Assembly (NCBI GenBank): GCA_964035795.1
Contig: OZ038324.1
Location: 9,830,772-9,894,771 of the forward strand
DNA: 64,000 bases
Direction of reading: 5' to 3'
DNA from: Pterobdella sp. o SKG-2022
Lineage: Eukaryota; Annelida; Clitellata; Hirudinida; Piscicolidae
The translations under genes and the position numbers were made by a program. Below the pieces are notes generated by a model, which ran no database searches, was not told the origin of the DNA, and saw only the letters and a list, made by a program, of their open reading frames with translations. This document shows positions 31,401 to 43,427 of this stretch, in pieces. Within the stretch, counting starts at the first letter, position 1. Every line of letters begins with the position of its first letter.

Positions 31401-34400
31401 TATATCTTGTTTCTCCCCTCTGCTTTTTTCCCACCCATACTAGCATAAGGTTTTAGCTTGAGATTTATTATCAGTTTATTAATTTCATATTATTTAATCA
31501 GATTCAAGTTTATTCTGAGCAAGAGCAGCAACGCCAATTATTCTACTAATGAAACCCCACTTGAAGAAAAAACTATTCTAATATTGCAACTGTTTTCTCC
31601 ACTCATGTACCCTCTAGAAGTGTTGTCTAAATTTGAGCCAGAAAGTCAAAAATTCCATCTTAAAGAGGCTTTTATTCCTCCAGGAAGCTATCATCTTGTG
31701 TTCATTGGTGTGCTCATGCCAGGTTTAGACATCAACATTGCCTTTGTAGAGCAAGGGTCCCTCTACGACTCTCAAAGTGGCACTGGTAGTTCCTCGAATT
31801 TCACCAAACACCTGAAAACTACAAAGACGACTGCTCTAAGCACAACCCCAACTAATACTTTTTTAAACTTTGATTTCAATATAAAACAAAACAAATATTT
31901 TAACGTTAATGAAACAATCCAAAATGAACCTACAATCCTTACTACTTTCAACCATTCTGAAGACCTATTTGGGTATGCCTTCTCCTCCAACACTCTTTAC
32001 CTCAACTGGGAGCTTGTATACTCTTTAAACGTTCTTCAAACCAGACCCAAAAACAAAGGATCTAGTGAGCTACATGTATTTTGTTTTTATCAAAACTTAT
32101 ATTCTTGTTAGATATTAGCAAATAACAACTAATTAATTTTATTGAATGACTGATTTTTGGAAATTAAGGGTAAAATTTATTTAGAAACTGCAAAGCATGT
32201 AAGTTCAAACAAAATCGATTCCAAAAATTTTAAACTTACACCAACCTGCCATGAAGTATGTGGTTCAGTGAACAAAGAAATCCAAGGGACTATAGTTTCA
32301 GAAGGTTTTCCGCACTCTTACCCCAAGAACCTTCATTGCGAAGTCACCATAGAGCAGCCTAAGGGTCTATCTTTTGTGTACTTTAAATTTTTTTTCTATT
32401 TTTAAAAAAATAACTATAACTTCATGCAGATACCCACATAACGATTGAATTTTTGTTTTTCAAACTGGAACCACAAACGGATTGTGCATTCGACCGTCTT
32501 GAGGTGACCAATAAATAAATATTTAAAAACTTTAAAGAATGTTTCAAATTTATAGATAACAAACATGGAGTCATCAATGAAATTTGTTTATTGCGGAAAC
32601 AACTTACCCGCAAAGTTTACTTCCAAAAGTAGTCGCTTGAAGATTCTATTTGTGAGCGATGAGTCTGAAAATAAGGGTGGCTTCAAACTCATCTACAGTA
32701 CAAGCATCTCAAAAAGTGTCTTAAACTTACAGTTAAATTTTAAATAGTTTGAAAAAATTTTGATATTTCAAGGTACCTTATATGCCGTCTCCTTCAAATC
32801 ACTTCTGAGCCACTCCAGATCCACCTCCTTATATAAAGCGAAGCTTGTTTCTCCACATCTCACCATGGTTCTCGGTCGGAAAAACAATGAGAATAAACTG
32901 ATATTAGATACAGAAAGAAAAGAAAGAAACTACTGTTTAATTGTGGAGATGCTGAGTGTTGTTGCCTTCGCAGTGAAGATAGCTTACTTGGACTTTCATG
33001 GTCAATACAAAGAGGTTCATAAGACTTTCACATCATAAACTGCATATTAATGAAAATATTTTTCATCTATGAATTTAAAATTGCAGTCGACAATCATTTC
33101 ATCGCCTTCTTCTTTAGGCTTCAAATGGCACACCCACTACCTCAACATCAATTCTCGTAGGACACCCATACTTTTCAACAAGCTTCTTTCCCCAAAGCGT
33201 AGCTTTATTTCTAAAAATACAAAACATCAATCAGCTGCACTGAACAAACTGCTCAGAACAAAGCCAATGATAAAACTGCCAGACCACGATCCTCTGTTTA
33301 TAAACCTTCTTAAACCTCAAAATTCCAACAATCAAGACACACGTCTATCTCTGGAAGATGACAAACTTGAGTTTGTGTTGATATATGAAATAAATGTGAA
33401 AAACTTTGAAGGGGAAACCCCTTCTGTTTTGAAAAACATGACACTTCTCAGTACAGATTGCTATGAAATGGGTAACCGTACTTCATTTTAAAATTTTTCA
33501 AATCATTTATCACGAATATACCTATCCTCCAGTGCCAAAACCATCAATAAGCTGTGATTTCCAAGAGCCTGACTTGTGTGGTTACATGGATTATTCTATG
33601 GGACCAATTTTCTGGATTAGAAAATATAATGACAAAGAAAAATGTTTGGATTCTATCCTATTTAATATTCATTCAAATATAAAATAAATTCCAGATTTTT
33701 TCTTGGAAGCAGAATTCAATGAAGATAAGAACACAGCAACCCTCTTTTCTCCCATCATACCCTTTCAAAATCCCATGTGTCTCTTGCTCCACTACCACAC
33801 TTCCTCTCCGAACATTCAAGTCAAAATCTCCGATAACAAAAATTCTCATGCCAAAAGTTTCCAACCTGAAGGTCTGAGATGAAAATAGTATTTTCCAACT
33901 GAAATTTATATTTTTTATATTGTTACTACTTGAAAACATCAAAATCGACTCAACTCACAGAAAAAAGAGGCGTCTTCTATTACAGACTGCAAAGCGATAA
34001 ATTCGAACTATCTGCCACCAGATTCAAGTACGTGCAAATGAAGCATGATGGAGCAAAGTGGAGTCAAAAAGATAATGATACAACTGAATATTTCCGAATA
34101 ATAAAATTCGAACTACAAAACAAAATTTGTCCTGAAACTGAAACAAAGATTGGTATGAGATTATTTTTTAATACAATTGAAACTCAAAAACGTGATTTTC
34201 ACAACAGTTTTAAGTCAAAGTGTCACATGCAGTTTTGAAGACGAATTCGTATGTGGTTATGAACTGAAACCCCTCTTCGGCCAGCCATGGATTCGGATGC
34301 TATGGTCTGAGCTGGTCGAAGTCGTCTACAAGAATAGCGAAAATTCTGACAACTGCGACTCTCTTAATTACAAAAGTACCAATGAATCGAGTTACAGCTG

Positions 34401-37400
34401 GAACGATCTATCACCATCTCCACATGTCATGACATTTTTTTCTTTATCGGAAGAACCTGATTGGACGGGAGTTCTGACGTCACCGCCGTTTGAAAGCACA
34501 TCCACAACCATGCTGTCCTTCATGTTGTACGTGGATGGGGGCATCTCATTGGATGTGCGGCTGGGCAATTCCTTCAAGCAAGTTGAAGCTGCAAACAAAG
34601 CCTCTTTATTGGGTATTTTTTTAAATTTAAAATTTGCAAATATCAATACTCGACAAGCAAACAAAAGGTTTATTAATAAAAGCTTTTCGTGATTTCCACT
34701 ACTTGGTATAAGCAAGTTCTACTTGCGAAAAGCTTTGTTGTTCAATGGATCGTTTGTGATTTTTATAATTTCCATAAATTAATTATCATTCAAAAAACCA
34801 AATTGAAATAATTTTAATGTATCAAAGTGAAAGATAAGCAACAGCGGAAATGGCATCGCCATGCAATATGTCTCCCCCCTGGAAAACATCACGTGATTTT
34901 TATTGCAAAAATTTTCAAAGATTACTCCACCACTTTGAGCAACGAGATTTTCAAGTTGATTTCATTGGACGATGTGAAACTTAACGCTCAATTTTGCACT
35001 TTGAGTTCTTCTTTCACACAGGGTGGTATTTCTCTTTTGCTGCTTTAAGGTTGAAATTAAAATTTTTCCATTCCATTTCAGTTCCACTCAACATAGATAA
35101 AAATAGGAATGTTTGGTTACAAGAGGTACAATGGACAAGAGCGAAGGAGCTCTGGTCAAACTTAGAACATCTTAATAAAGGTAAAATGAGCTTGAACACA
35201 AAATACTATCAACACAATGTTCTATTTTTGTTCATAACTGAAGTCAACTCATATAACTTTTGAAGCCAATGGGTGTGTCAAAATTTTTCACGAGTCTAAA
35301 GGCTGGCTGAATCACAATTTTATAGAGAAGAAAGCCAACAAGCATTGGGAATGCGACATCTACATTAGGGGGAATGATGACATGGTCGTCAAAGTCTGGT
35401 TTGAAAAATTCAACAGCAACAATTGCTCTGAGGATTATATTGAAGTGAGAAAAAAATATGTTTCATGTTTTGGAAAATAAACAAATATTTTCAGGTGAGT
35501 CATCATCCGCTTTCCTCATTAGACCAACTCAAGTTTTCACAAACCGGATCGAAATTGGCGGAAGAAGCTGAAAAAAATTTCAATAAAATTTTGGAAGAAA
35601 ACAAATGGATAAGATGTGTTAAAAAAGAAAAAAACTGGCTTAGACTGTGTTGCAATTTCAACGAGCAGAAGCCTTATTTCTTCAAGACGAAGCAGGTCCT
35701 ACAGATCAAGTTCAAGTCTTCTCGTAAAAAGATTTTTATGAGATACGCGTATTTTCTTCTTAAAACTGGAGGTTATTTTTTAGTTATCAAATACATAATC
35801 TTCTTATTAAATTTTTTTTTCTTTTCAAGCCTACACAGATGCCCTAATCAAAAATGAAATTTGGAAACCTTCAAATGTGAGATCTCAAGGAAACTTGAGT
35901 TATATGAGTCTTAGTTCTACAAAACTATACGATAAAAAGTCTTTAAAAATCCCATCAAAAAGCTCGATAAAAAGTTTTTCTTACAGGAAACATGTAATTG
36001 CTAGTTTGGCTTCAAAAGTTTTCTCCACCAAGGTTGCCTTCAATGTCACTGTAGAAAAAATTGAACAAAAAGAAAAAATGTCTAGTCACAAAAATAACGA
36101 AAAGATGACAGAGGGAAATTCTCCACAAGAAAATAAACTTTTGAAAATTTCTTTGAAAACCAATGAAGCCATTTTCATGTGTTTGAAAGTTGACTTTTCC
36201 CTCCCATTTTTAAACTTGGACCTTTATTTATTCTATCAAATAGATGACTTTAAAACCCATAGAAAACATCTTTTATCGTTGAAACGTAGCAAGGAAAGCA
36301 GTGGAAATGATTTGGTGAAAGGTTTCATGAACACATTGCAAAAATCTTTTCCAAAATCTCACAACTCTACACAAAGTAAAAGAAAGAATAAATTTTACAA
36401 CGAAATCATCGCTGACGAGCCATTCAGGAGACAAGCCGTCTCATCCGATGCGAGCATTGAAATAAAATTAATGAATGCAAATGAAACCATTGCTTCCAAA
36501 AATATTCTCTTTGACGTAGATGGCAAGTGTATTGAATGTGGTCTAGACAGCTCTTCAACTTCCCACAAATCCGGGCAAAGCGAATTTTTTCATAATTATT
36601 CAAAATCCTTCGTTAAAAGAAATTTTTTCAAAAGTTTCAGCGATAGAACTACAAATAAGTTTGAAGAATTGTCGAAAGTAAGTATGGTAAAACTGACTCA
36701 TCAAGTGCTGGCAACCATCTCTTCAGACCTTCCTCTTGAAACTTCAGACTCCAGTGCTGTTCTCGCCAACCTTAAAAACTTCAAGAGTCGCCTCGGCAAG
36801 TGTGGTGAAAACAAGAAAAAAGTTCAAAAAAAATTATATGTTGTTGAAAAGCAGATGAAGAATACCGACCACGTGAGCAGTGAAACTGTGAATGCTAAAC
36901 TCAAAAATTTAAAAAAACCAGCTTTGTTGCCTGAAATCATTTTCAAGGATTTGGAGTTTGTGAGTACTTCGAGAGGTGCCAACCAATGGATTTTGAGGTG
37001 GTTTTTGAGCAGTGGAGAATCTCAAAAAAAAGGTGAGTTTTCTTGTTTTGGTTTTTGGGATTTCCTAAAATAAACTTTTAAATACAAAATAGACAACTTA
37101 TATTTTATATGTTGATGCTAACTCAGACTGTCAAGAATTAAACAATGGTCAAGCCTATCTTGGAGATGTTCACACTACCATCTTCGGCAGAGAGTGCCAA
37201 CAATGGCAAGCCAACCAGCCACACAACCACCACCACAATTTTTCGGCATATTTTCCAGATGCCAGCCTGCAGGAAGCCTCCAACAACTGTCGCAACCCCA
37301 CCAACCCCTTCATCTCGAAGAATGTGTGGTGCTACACAATGGATAACAAACAAAGAAGGGAGATCTGTGACGTTCCTGCTTGCTTAGGTATCTGAACTTT

Positions 37401-40400
37401 TCAAATGTTTTTATAGTAATTGGTTGATCAGGGTTTGTTCGACATGAAAATGAATTGAAGGATTAAAATTAAACTGAAATTTATAATGCATTATGCTTTT
37501 TTGTATAAAAGATTCATAAATGAACACACAGAGCGCATATACGAGTTGAACTTTTTGGCTACCGATCACGAGGCTTCGACCCTGATTTCTGTAGAGTGGT
37601 TTCAAGGCCCCCTGTGCCTCAGCTTCTTCTATGCATTCTCGCATCACAACATGCGGCTGCAACTGCTCGTTTTGGGTCATGAAGAAAGCCATGAAGAAAC
37701 GGTTTTGAATAAACTTAATTCAATTGAAAATTTTTGAAAGTTACTTTTAAATAGTTTCAAAATCTGTTCCAATTAAATTGTTTTAGGTTTTGATGAAGGT
37801 GATGGTGGTAGAAAATAACCAGAAATACAAACTGAAGCGAAACACCAGCGAAAAAAAAGAATCAAATAGATGGATTCATGAAAAAGTTTATATTCCTTTT
37901 CCTGTTTCTTTCAAGATTGCCTTCCGCTCTGACTATATTTGGTTGCTCTTCGTTAAGACTCAATTCCATCTCAAAGACATAAGCCTGTTCCACAATTGTG
38001 AAACTATCGGCTCAAAACGTGAATAATTAAGTGAAATTACATATAAATAATGAAAGTTATTGAACAGAATTTCTATAAAGCTATTTACCAAACAGAAGCA
38101 TCAAACAAGGAATACTTGCAGCCAAGGGAAAGGCCACTAAAAAGACCTTACTCTGGGCCCAGACTGCACAGACTGGCCTACATGGACGCTCTCCTACAAA
38201 GCATGAGTCGTTAGTTTTCATACTTTTGAACCTACTATTTAATATTTGTGCATGTATTTTATACCTCAGACATCTCAATGAAGTCTTGGAACCAGTACTT
38301 ATCTCACCAGAAAGATGACCTCATTCATAAGTACGTTGCTGTTTCTATGATTTGTACCTTTACCTTCATTGTCTCTCTTACCAACACATTTTCAATGGCA
38401 CTCAACAGTTGTAGTTACGATGGTGTGGAGTGTGAACCTGATGACGTCATACCCCAAATGACCGACATGTCTCAGTGCTACACCTTCAACATCAGGAACA
38501 ACAGGTGTCTGTTGAACACTATTGTTTTCATGACGAAGCTTTTTAATCAAAAAAAGTTCAAAAAAAAACATTAAAAACTTATCTTTCAACACACAACAGA
38601 GTGACGTCACAAACAGGCTCGATGTCTGGCTTCAGTGCCATTCTCAACGTGGAAAAGTACGAGCACCTCCCAGGCTACGTGTCCGGGGTTGGAGTGAAGG
38701 TTCAAATACCACCATTCTACCTTATATTTTACTAACCCTTTCATGTCATGAACAGTTCCATTTGCATGGCCCCTATGAACTCCCCCCCATGCTGGCCCTG
38801 GGATTGGCTGCCCCTCCTGGAGTACATAGCCTGGGCATTCTCACCTACTCTACTGTGGGTTTGAATGGAATTCAAAATAATCAAGTTGTAGTAACCGAAA
38901 TCCAAATATAATGACAAAAAACTTGATTTTGGTACATAAACTTCTGATATAGAGACTCTTATATTAAGAAAATCGGTAAATTTCAAATGTTAGAAAAAAA
39001 CAAACAATTTTTTAAAAATTTAGTCTCAAATACTGCCACCCCCTTTTGGTCGATGTGGAGAGCTCCCCTTGAACTTGACTTTCCCCAAAGAGATGACCAA
39101 TGCGTACTCGAAGGATAAGTGTTGGGTAGAGAGGAAAGCTATCCAGATGGATAGTTTGTGTGGTTGTGTGGATGCATACATGCCGCGTAAGTGTTGTGCT
39201 TGTTGTGGCATTTCAGGGGTCTAAGAATTATTTTTGATTAAATTTTATTGTAGTATTGTATTAATAATGAGAAATGGTTACAGAAGGCCTGGCTCCCATC
39301 TGCAACTTGACCTCTTATGTGAGGTGCTCTAGCCGAGTTGGTATGAAAGTCATTTGTATGAACCAAAAAATAATGTGTTAAGTTTTGGATATACAGCAAA
39401 AGAGTTGAGTGCTTCCTCTGAGTGCCCGTGCAGCTGTTTCTCCTCGCGGTACTCTGTCCAACTATCAGAGTCCAAAATCTCCGCTCTCCGACGAGAAGAC
39501 ATACTTGGTAACGTTTATTCTAATTTCATCATCATGTTTATAATTTCTCATGTTAACTATTCCGCCACCCACAGGCAATGACACAAGGAAACTTCAAGCA
39601 CGGTATACAAAGGCAATTGAGACTAAAAGTCGAGTAGACACCGATGGGTTTAGCGCCATAATTTTCAAGTTTAAAAACTTCGCTCGTCAATTGCATCGTC
39701 TTAAAAACATCATCATCTATTCGGCTGTTAACATTAAAAATCCAGTAACTGGGAAAGTTAAGAAAAACATAGAAGAGCTAACATCGTTTGTGGAAGAAGA
39801 CCTCAAAACAAATGGAAGAGCTTTCCTTGCTCAAAACATCCACAACGTGGTCCCAGTAGATTTCGATTCAGTGTTCAAATACTTCAAAAAATCTCTCAAA
39901 TTATTCAAAATATTGAGCGCAGTTATAAGAAAAAGGATCTTGGAAAAGAAACAGTCGAAAGGAAGTTTCCATAAAGGAAGGACCAACACTTCAGTGAAGT
40001 ATCCCAGTAAAACTTTCAAAAACTATCTTCCTCAATACAAAAATTCAACTTTCGAAGTTATAAAAGCTCTGAAAAAAATGAAAGCAAAGTTAAAATCTAA
40101 AAGTAAAACTTCCAACCAGACACAATCAAATGCCTCACAACTACCCCTCGATGGTTCCTGCTCAAAAACAAAATATTCCTTGAAGGCTCAATTAAAAAAC
40201 ACCATCTCTCGTTTCAAAAAGTTCTATTCGAATCTTGGAAACATTGGAAACTCAGTAAACAAGACTGGAAAAAATGGTGAAACAGATGATGTTGGCCCAA
40301 ACGAAGATTTTATAAGAATTGGGAGTCTGACAGAAGTCCAAGTGCTAGCAAGTGAGGTGGAAACAAAATGTAAGGAGAGTAAGGTGTTTGCCTTTGAAAA

Positions 40401-41536
40401 TTGGTTGCAAGCTTTGGATCTGAGAGTGAACTTGTCTGAAAACTGCCTTTCGAACACCATTCTCCAACATATGATCTCAAATTTGAGTGACTTTATCAAC
40501 TTGTACGAGCAGAAACTCGAAGGCTTGTATAAGAACGAGCTATCGCACCGGATTGTGCTGGAAAGCATTGGAAGCTCGGAGGTGGAACATCTGTTGATTG
40601 AGAATGAAGGGATAATTCAAATCATCATCAATGGCTTGCTCACACCCACACAAACACAACTGATCATGGTGAAGAAGGAAATAGTTTATATCTATGCAAA
40701 CTTCTTTGACTTTGTGAAGAGCTTCGAAGTAGATGTTGGTCGAGATGTTGTGCACAACACAATAGAAAAGTTGGCAATAATGAGACAATACGTTCTAGAT
40801 TCTTCGGTGAGATATTTTAATTTTTAGTGTTGCACATTTTATAAGAAAATATACCGACAGGAGTTTAAAGAGAATGAAGTGGAAACGATTGGAAAACTAT
40901 TTATCAAATCAAAATTCCTTTTAATTATTATTAAATGGTGTTACAAAAAATTTCTACCTATCGAAAATTTTCTGAAAGTTTGTTTTTTTGTTTATTTTAA
41001 ATAATTTATATTATGAATTTCTATTAATTTATTCATAAAAATTGAATCGAAACATTGCTCCAGGAGACATCAGAGCGGTTGCAGACGCAGAAAGGAATCT
41101 TCGAGAATCTCATCCAGCAGATAAAAGACATCGCCAAAAACAGCCTAAAATCTACTCAGATAGATGAAGGATTTATAATGTGGAGACCAATTCTATTGCA
41201 TTTTTTGTAGTTTAACTTGGTTTAACAATTCCAGGTCGAACTTGTTGAAAATGAATATCTACTTTGCAGAGACTAAATTTGAACATGTCACAACCTCGGA
41301 AGCATACACTTGGATCAACTTTTTCAGTTACTACAGTTTATTTCAATTATTTATTCATAAATGGCATGCTAAAACCTTATTAAAATACTTGTACACTACT
41401 AGGTGACTTGGGAAGTTACTTTGGGCTGTTGATGGGATGTAGCATGTTGACTGTTTTTGAAATTGTTGACTTACTTTTGTATAATTCCATCGTGAAAATT
41501 ATCGAAAGAATCCAAAAAAGAACACCTCGCACCTAA
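28401..41536 (+). CDS. Giant DEG/ENaC-family ion channel with PAN-like, MAM, kringle, LDLa and CUB domains in its ectodomain
   Basis: First exons: 28401-28624, 28712-28879, 28931-29007, 29061-29195 and 29495-29632. They encode a cytoplasmic SWHGVRFLEMRSRF segment (family pattern: HG, then a basic run), TM1 and FSAVTLCNPNLYR. Roughly 3,000 codons of secreted-type modules follow (listed separately). From 38280 the channel signatures resume in family order: DLIH...CSYDGVEC, QCYTFN, the SAILNVEKYEHLPGY strand, GRCGELPL, KCWVERK...CGCVDAYMP, SECPCSCFSSRYSVQLS. TM2 follows with GDLGSYFGLLMGCSMLTVFE (GxS-type filter). Stop TAA is at 41534-41536 and AATAAA at 41761-41766. Such channels are trimers passing Na+ across the plasma membrane, gated by peptides, protons or force. 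Read as one gene because frame, strand and family order are kept throughout. A two-gene annotation error is possible but leaves TM1 and TM2 apart. Confidence 0.85.
29061..29632 (+). other. Channel ectodomain: PAN/apple-like module
   Basis: Two exons join at SCS|GFLFRVSD. The Cys pattern RRVCMALC...SCSGFLF...RSCQLTSY...VNC fits a PAN/apple fold (CxxxC in the helix, then C-x-F and C-x-L). Short and divergent. Confidence 0.6.
29722..30462 (+). other. Channel ectodomain: MAM domain 1
   Basis: Exons 29722-29853, 29974-30146 and about 30235-30462. Starts MCGFEE, has KCLSFFYWMTKN in the middle and ends ESAIAIDDISVKKC. These are the start, middle and AIDDI...C end signatures of MAM domains. Confidence 0.85.
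30517..30847 (+). other. Channel ectodomain: kringle domain 1
   Basis: Exons 30517-30649 and 30726-30847. C...RGLEYRGSIHKSSNGKEC.RW, then ENYCRN and EPSC...HCHVSYC give the six-Cys kringle spacing with YRG and NYCRN motifs. Confidence 0.88.
30933..31046 (+). other. Channel ectodomain: LDL receptor class A repeat
   Basis: Single exon with six cysteines (CPDSMAAVC, GGMC, WLC, DC, YC) and the Ca-binding acidic motif DCVDQSDE. Confidence 0.92.
31126..31780 (+). other. Channel ectodomain: MAM domain 2
   Basis: Starts YCYFNEDFLCGYLSG with a W.R segment (31126-31277). Continues through exons near 31353-31440 and 31503-31780, ending GSYHLVFIGVLMPGLDINIAF. Followed by a Ser/Thr/Asn-rich linker to about 32066. 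Confidence 0.75.
32238..32730 (+). other. Channel ectodomain: CUB domain 1
   Basis: CHEVCGSVNKEIQGTIVSEG, FPHSYPKNLHCEV, TDCAFDRLEI and a YCG...LKILFVSDES...GGFKLIY ending match CUB strands and its Cys pairs. Two short introns interrupt it. Confidence 0.88.
33095..34150 (+). other. Channel ectodomain: linker and MAM domain 3
   Basis: A Lys/Ser-rich exon (to about 33470) is followed by CDFQEPDLCGYMD...FWIRK and by later exons with ATLFSPIIPF...CLLLHYH and LSATRFKYVQMKHDGAKW. These match the beginning and middle of a MAM domain. Confidence 0.7.
34205..35005 (+). other. Channel ectodomain: MAM domain 4
   Basis: TCSFEDEFVCGYEL...PWIRM, then GVLTSPPFESTSTTMLSFML, then GKHHVIFIAKIF and ISLDDVKLNAQFC in the last exon. 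Start, SP box and C-terminal DD...C features are visible. Confidence 0.75.
35268..35840 (+). other. Channel ectodomain: CUB-like domain 2
   Basis: GCVKIFHESKGWLNHNF, HWECDIYIRGNDDMVVKVWF and NCSEDYIEV resemble the first strands and the C...DYIEV box of CUB. The second exon has LRLCCNF...VLQIKFKSSRKKIFMRY. Confidence 0.65.
35841..37030 (+). other. Channel ectodomain: long Lys/Ser-rich region, unrecognised
   Basis: About 390 codons in one exon, rich in Lys, Ser, Asn and Phe, with several N-x-S/T sites and few cysteines (CIECG near 36530). No known domain. Sits between CUB 2 and kringle 2. Confidence 0.6.
37127..37386 (+). other. Channel ectodomain: kringle domain 2
   Basis: One exon with CQELNNGQAYLG, GRECQQW, SNNCRNP, VWCYT and ICDVPAC. 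A complete six-Cys kringle, though the His/Asn-rich loop after QQW replaces the usual short loop. Confidence 0.92.
37510..38025 (+). other. Channel ectodomain: partial MAM-like segment
   Basis: Contains VEWFQGPLCLSFFYAFSHHN followed by LQLLVLG, then RWIHEKVYIPFPVSFKIAF in the next exon. This resembles the second half of a MAM domain. The CxFE start is missing or unrecognised. Confidence 0.55.
38270..39510 (+). other. Channel core: finger, palm and thumb of the DEG/ENaC fold
   Basis: A 38330-38408 intron (AA|GTACGT to caacag|T) joins DDLIHN to CSYDGVEC. Next come QCYTFN, a palm strand (LNVEKYEHLPGY, GVGVKVQ), a PPGVHSLGIL loop, FGRCGELPL, KCWVERKAIQMDSLCGCVDAYMP, PICN...RC and ECPCSCF...YSVQLSES. 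The cysteine order equals that of ASIC/ENaC ectodomains. Confidence 0.9.
39575..40806 (+). other. Channel insert before TM2: about 410 residues, Lys-rich and helical
   Basis: Follows a ccacag acceptor and ends TCG|GTGAGA. In ordinary family members only a few dozen residues separate the CPCxC...YxxxxS element from the pre-TM2 strand. Here a long Lys/Ser/Asn-rich insert is present, whose last third is strongly helical (LIENEGIIQIIINGLLTPTQ, VKKEIVYIYANFFDFVKSF). No recognised domain. Confidence 0.7.
41235..41536 (+). other. Channel pre-TM2 strand and TM2
   Basis: Exon about 41235-41330 carries NLLKMNIYFAETKFEHVTTSE, the usual pre-TM2 strand. Exon 41403-41536 carries GDLGSYFGLLMGCSMLTVFEIVDLL. 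GCS is at the GxS selectivity-filter position and E follows as in the family. The cytoplasmic tail is short and basic (RIQKRTPRT). Confidence 0.92.
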
Positions 41537-41760
41537 AAAGCACTTTTTATACTTGAAAAATTAATTCAAAAATGAAACAGTAGGTATTAAAAATTTTTTT
41601 GAATGAGAATCTTGTTATTTACTTGAATTTTGAAGCTTGAAACGAGAACATTGGAGTTGTTTAGTTTCACCAAAATTATTATTTTTGTGATCGCTTCTAG
41701 CGTTAGTTTGTTCTGAAGCTTTTTCTGCTTTATCGAAAATCATACAATAGAGTAATTTTG

Positions 41761-41766
41761 AATAAA
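41761..41766 (+). promoter_or_regulatory. Polyadenylation signal of the channel gene
   Basis: AATAAA 225 bp after the channel stop codon and before the PPCDC start. Confidence 0.6.
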
Positions 41767-41998
41767 AGCCCAAAACAATATTTGTTTTTTGTTGTTATTT
41801 AAAACGCGAAATTCAAACTAATCAATTACTTTAGACTAAACATTGGTTATATCTGAAATAAAAGTAATGTTTTAAACTTTATTTTCAATATTAAATTTTG
41901 ATTTCTGATTTCAAAAATAATAATTTTCAATAAAAATTAACCCTGTAGAATCATTGTAGGCATATTTAAAGCATAAAAACGCAATTGATAATGCAGAT

Positions 41999-43226
41999 AT
42001 GGCTTCGTTTGACAGGGATAACTCAAACCACATAAATAAACTTCCGCAACACGACTCCCCCATGAACAAAAGCATGATGCAAGGCATCAACATCAAACAG
42101 GGCCGAACTTTCAATATTCTCATCGGCTGTACGGGGTCTGTCGCTTCCCTTAAAATTCCAAAACTCGTTGAGGAACTTCTAGCTAGCAAGTTTAAGGTGC
42201 TTTAATATGCTCCTTTGCACACTTTAAAGTACATATTGGTTATTGTGATGTTCAGGTGTGTGTGAAGATAGTGACAACAAAGCATGGCCAGCATTTCTTT
42301 GACAAGCATGTCTTACCTGTTGAAATTTTCTGTGATGAAGATGAATGGGCTGTAAGTCAATTTACTCACTACTGCTCAAACATTATTTTTGTATATAAGT
42401 TTTCGTTGCGCTAATATGAGACATTATTAACACAGGCATGGAAGGGGGTGGAGGACCCGATACTGCACATTGAGTTGAGAAGGTGGGCTGATATTCTGGT
42501 GGTAGCTCCATTGGATGCCAACACCCTTGGCAAGATTGCCTGTGGTCTCTGTGACAATCTTCTTGTTGGTCATATTTTTTTTCTAATTTATTTCCATAAT
42601 TTAACTTGTTGAAGAGACCCAGTTCTTTATTGACTCATACAGACCTGCATAGTTAGAGCTTGGCAACCAGACAAACCTCTACTGTTTGCCCCTGCCATGA
42701 ACACCATGATGTGGAACCATCCAATCACTGCTAACCAGGTGGGTGATAATGGGTGCATGGACAGTGAATTGGATAGATATGTTTATAAGCAGAACAATTG
42801 GTGAATGAATGTTAAAATAGTTTGTTAATGTTTTGACGTATGAATAGTCAGATAGGTTATGATGGTATGTGCCTTAATGCTACAAATACAGTTATAATCG
42901 TGTTGGCAGGTGCAAGCCTTGAAAAGCTTTGGATACAAAGAAATTCCATGCATTGAAAAAGTTTTAGCCTGTCGAGACAAAGGAATTGAGTGTTATTATT
43001 TTTACTATTATTATTTTTGTCCATTCATTCTTTTTTTCTCCAACTATTATTATTTTTCATTATCTTCACCTTTTTCCATATTTGCTTATTATCAAAAAAC
43101 TTCCCATGTGAAGCAACATGTACTTCTACAGGTTTGGGAGCCATGGCCGAGGCAAGCACCATTGTAAAAAAAATTGAAGAGCACCTAGAAAAGATGTCTT
43201 CCAACCATTATTACTACTTTTACTAA
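41999..43226 (+). CDS. PPCDC: Phosphopantothenoylcysteine decarboxylase
   Basis: Six exons (41999-42196, 42256-42351, 42436-42564, 42643-42738, 42910-42991 and 43132-43226) join in frame to 231 codons plus TAA. The enzyme is an FMN flavoprotein of CoA synthesis that turns 4'-phosphopantothenoylcysteine into 4'-phosphopantetheine in the cytosol. Visible signatures are ILIGCTGSVAS (FMN-binding start), the ILHIELRRWAD helix carrying the catalytic His, DILVVAPLDANTLGKIACG, the PAMNTMMW active-site motif and the C-terminal GAMAE. The substrate-clamp Cys is kept, but the usual CGD reads CRD. The junction at 42991/43132 sits in this flap and is less certain. Length is close to the family norm. Confidence 0.96.
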
Positions 43227-43427
43227 GCACCACATTCATCACCAAAACAATCTTCTACCTCCAGCATCAATAATCATTATTCCTATCATATAAATGATCC
43301 GCTGTTTAGCGCCTCACGGCCGCTCTGGCATTCAATAGACTTCAATTGTATATGAAGGCTGATGCATCTACCCACTAATGCAACCGTTAATCTTTTTCAT
43401 TATTTTTCAACAGTAATGTATTGACAT

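Noticed and set aside
31458..32111. Stop-ended frame suggesting the channel-associated gene ends near 32111
   Set aside because: The frame runs past a probable splice donor into intron. CUB, MAM and kringle exons continue on the same strand, and the channel's own TM2 lies downstream.
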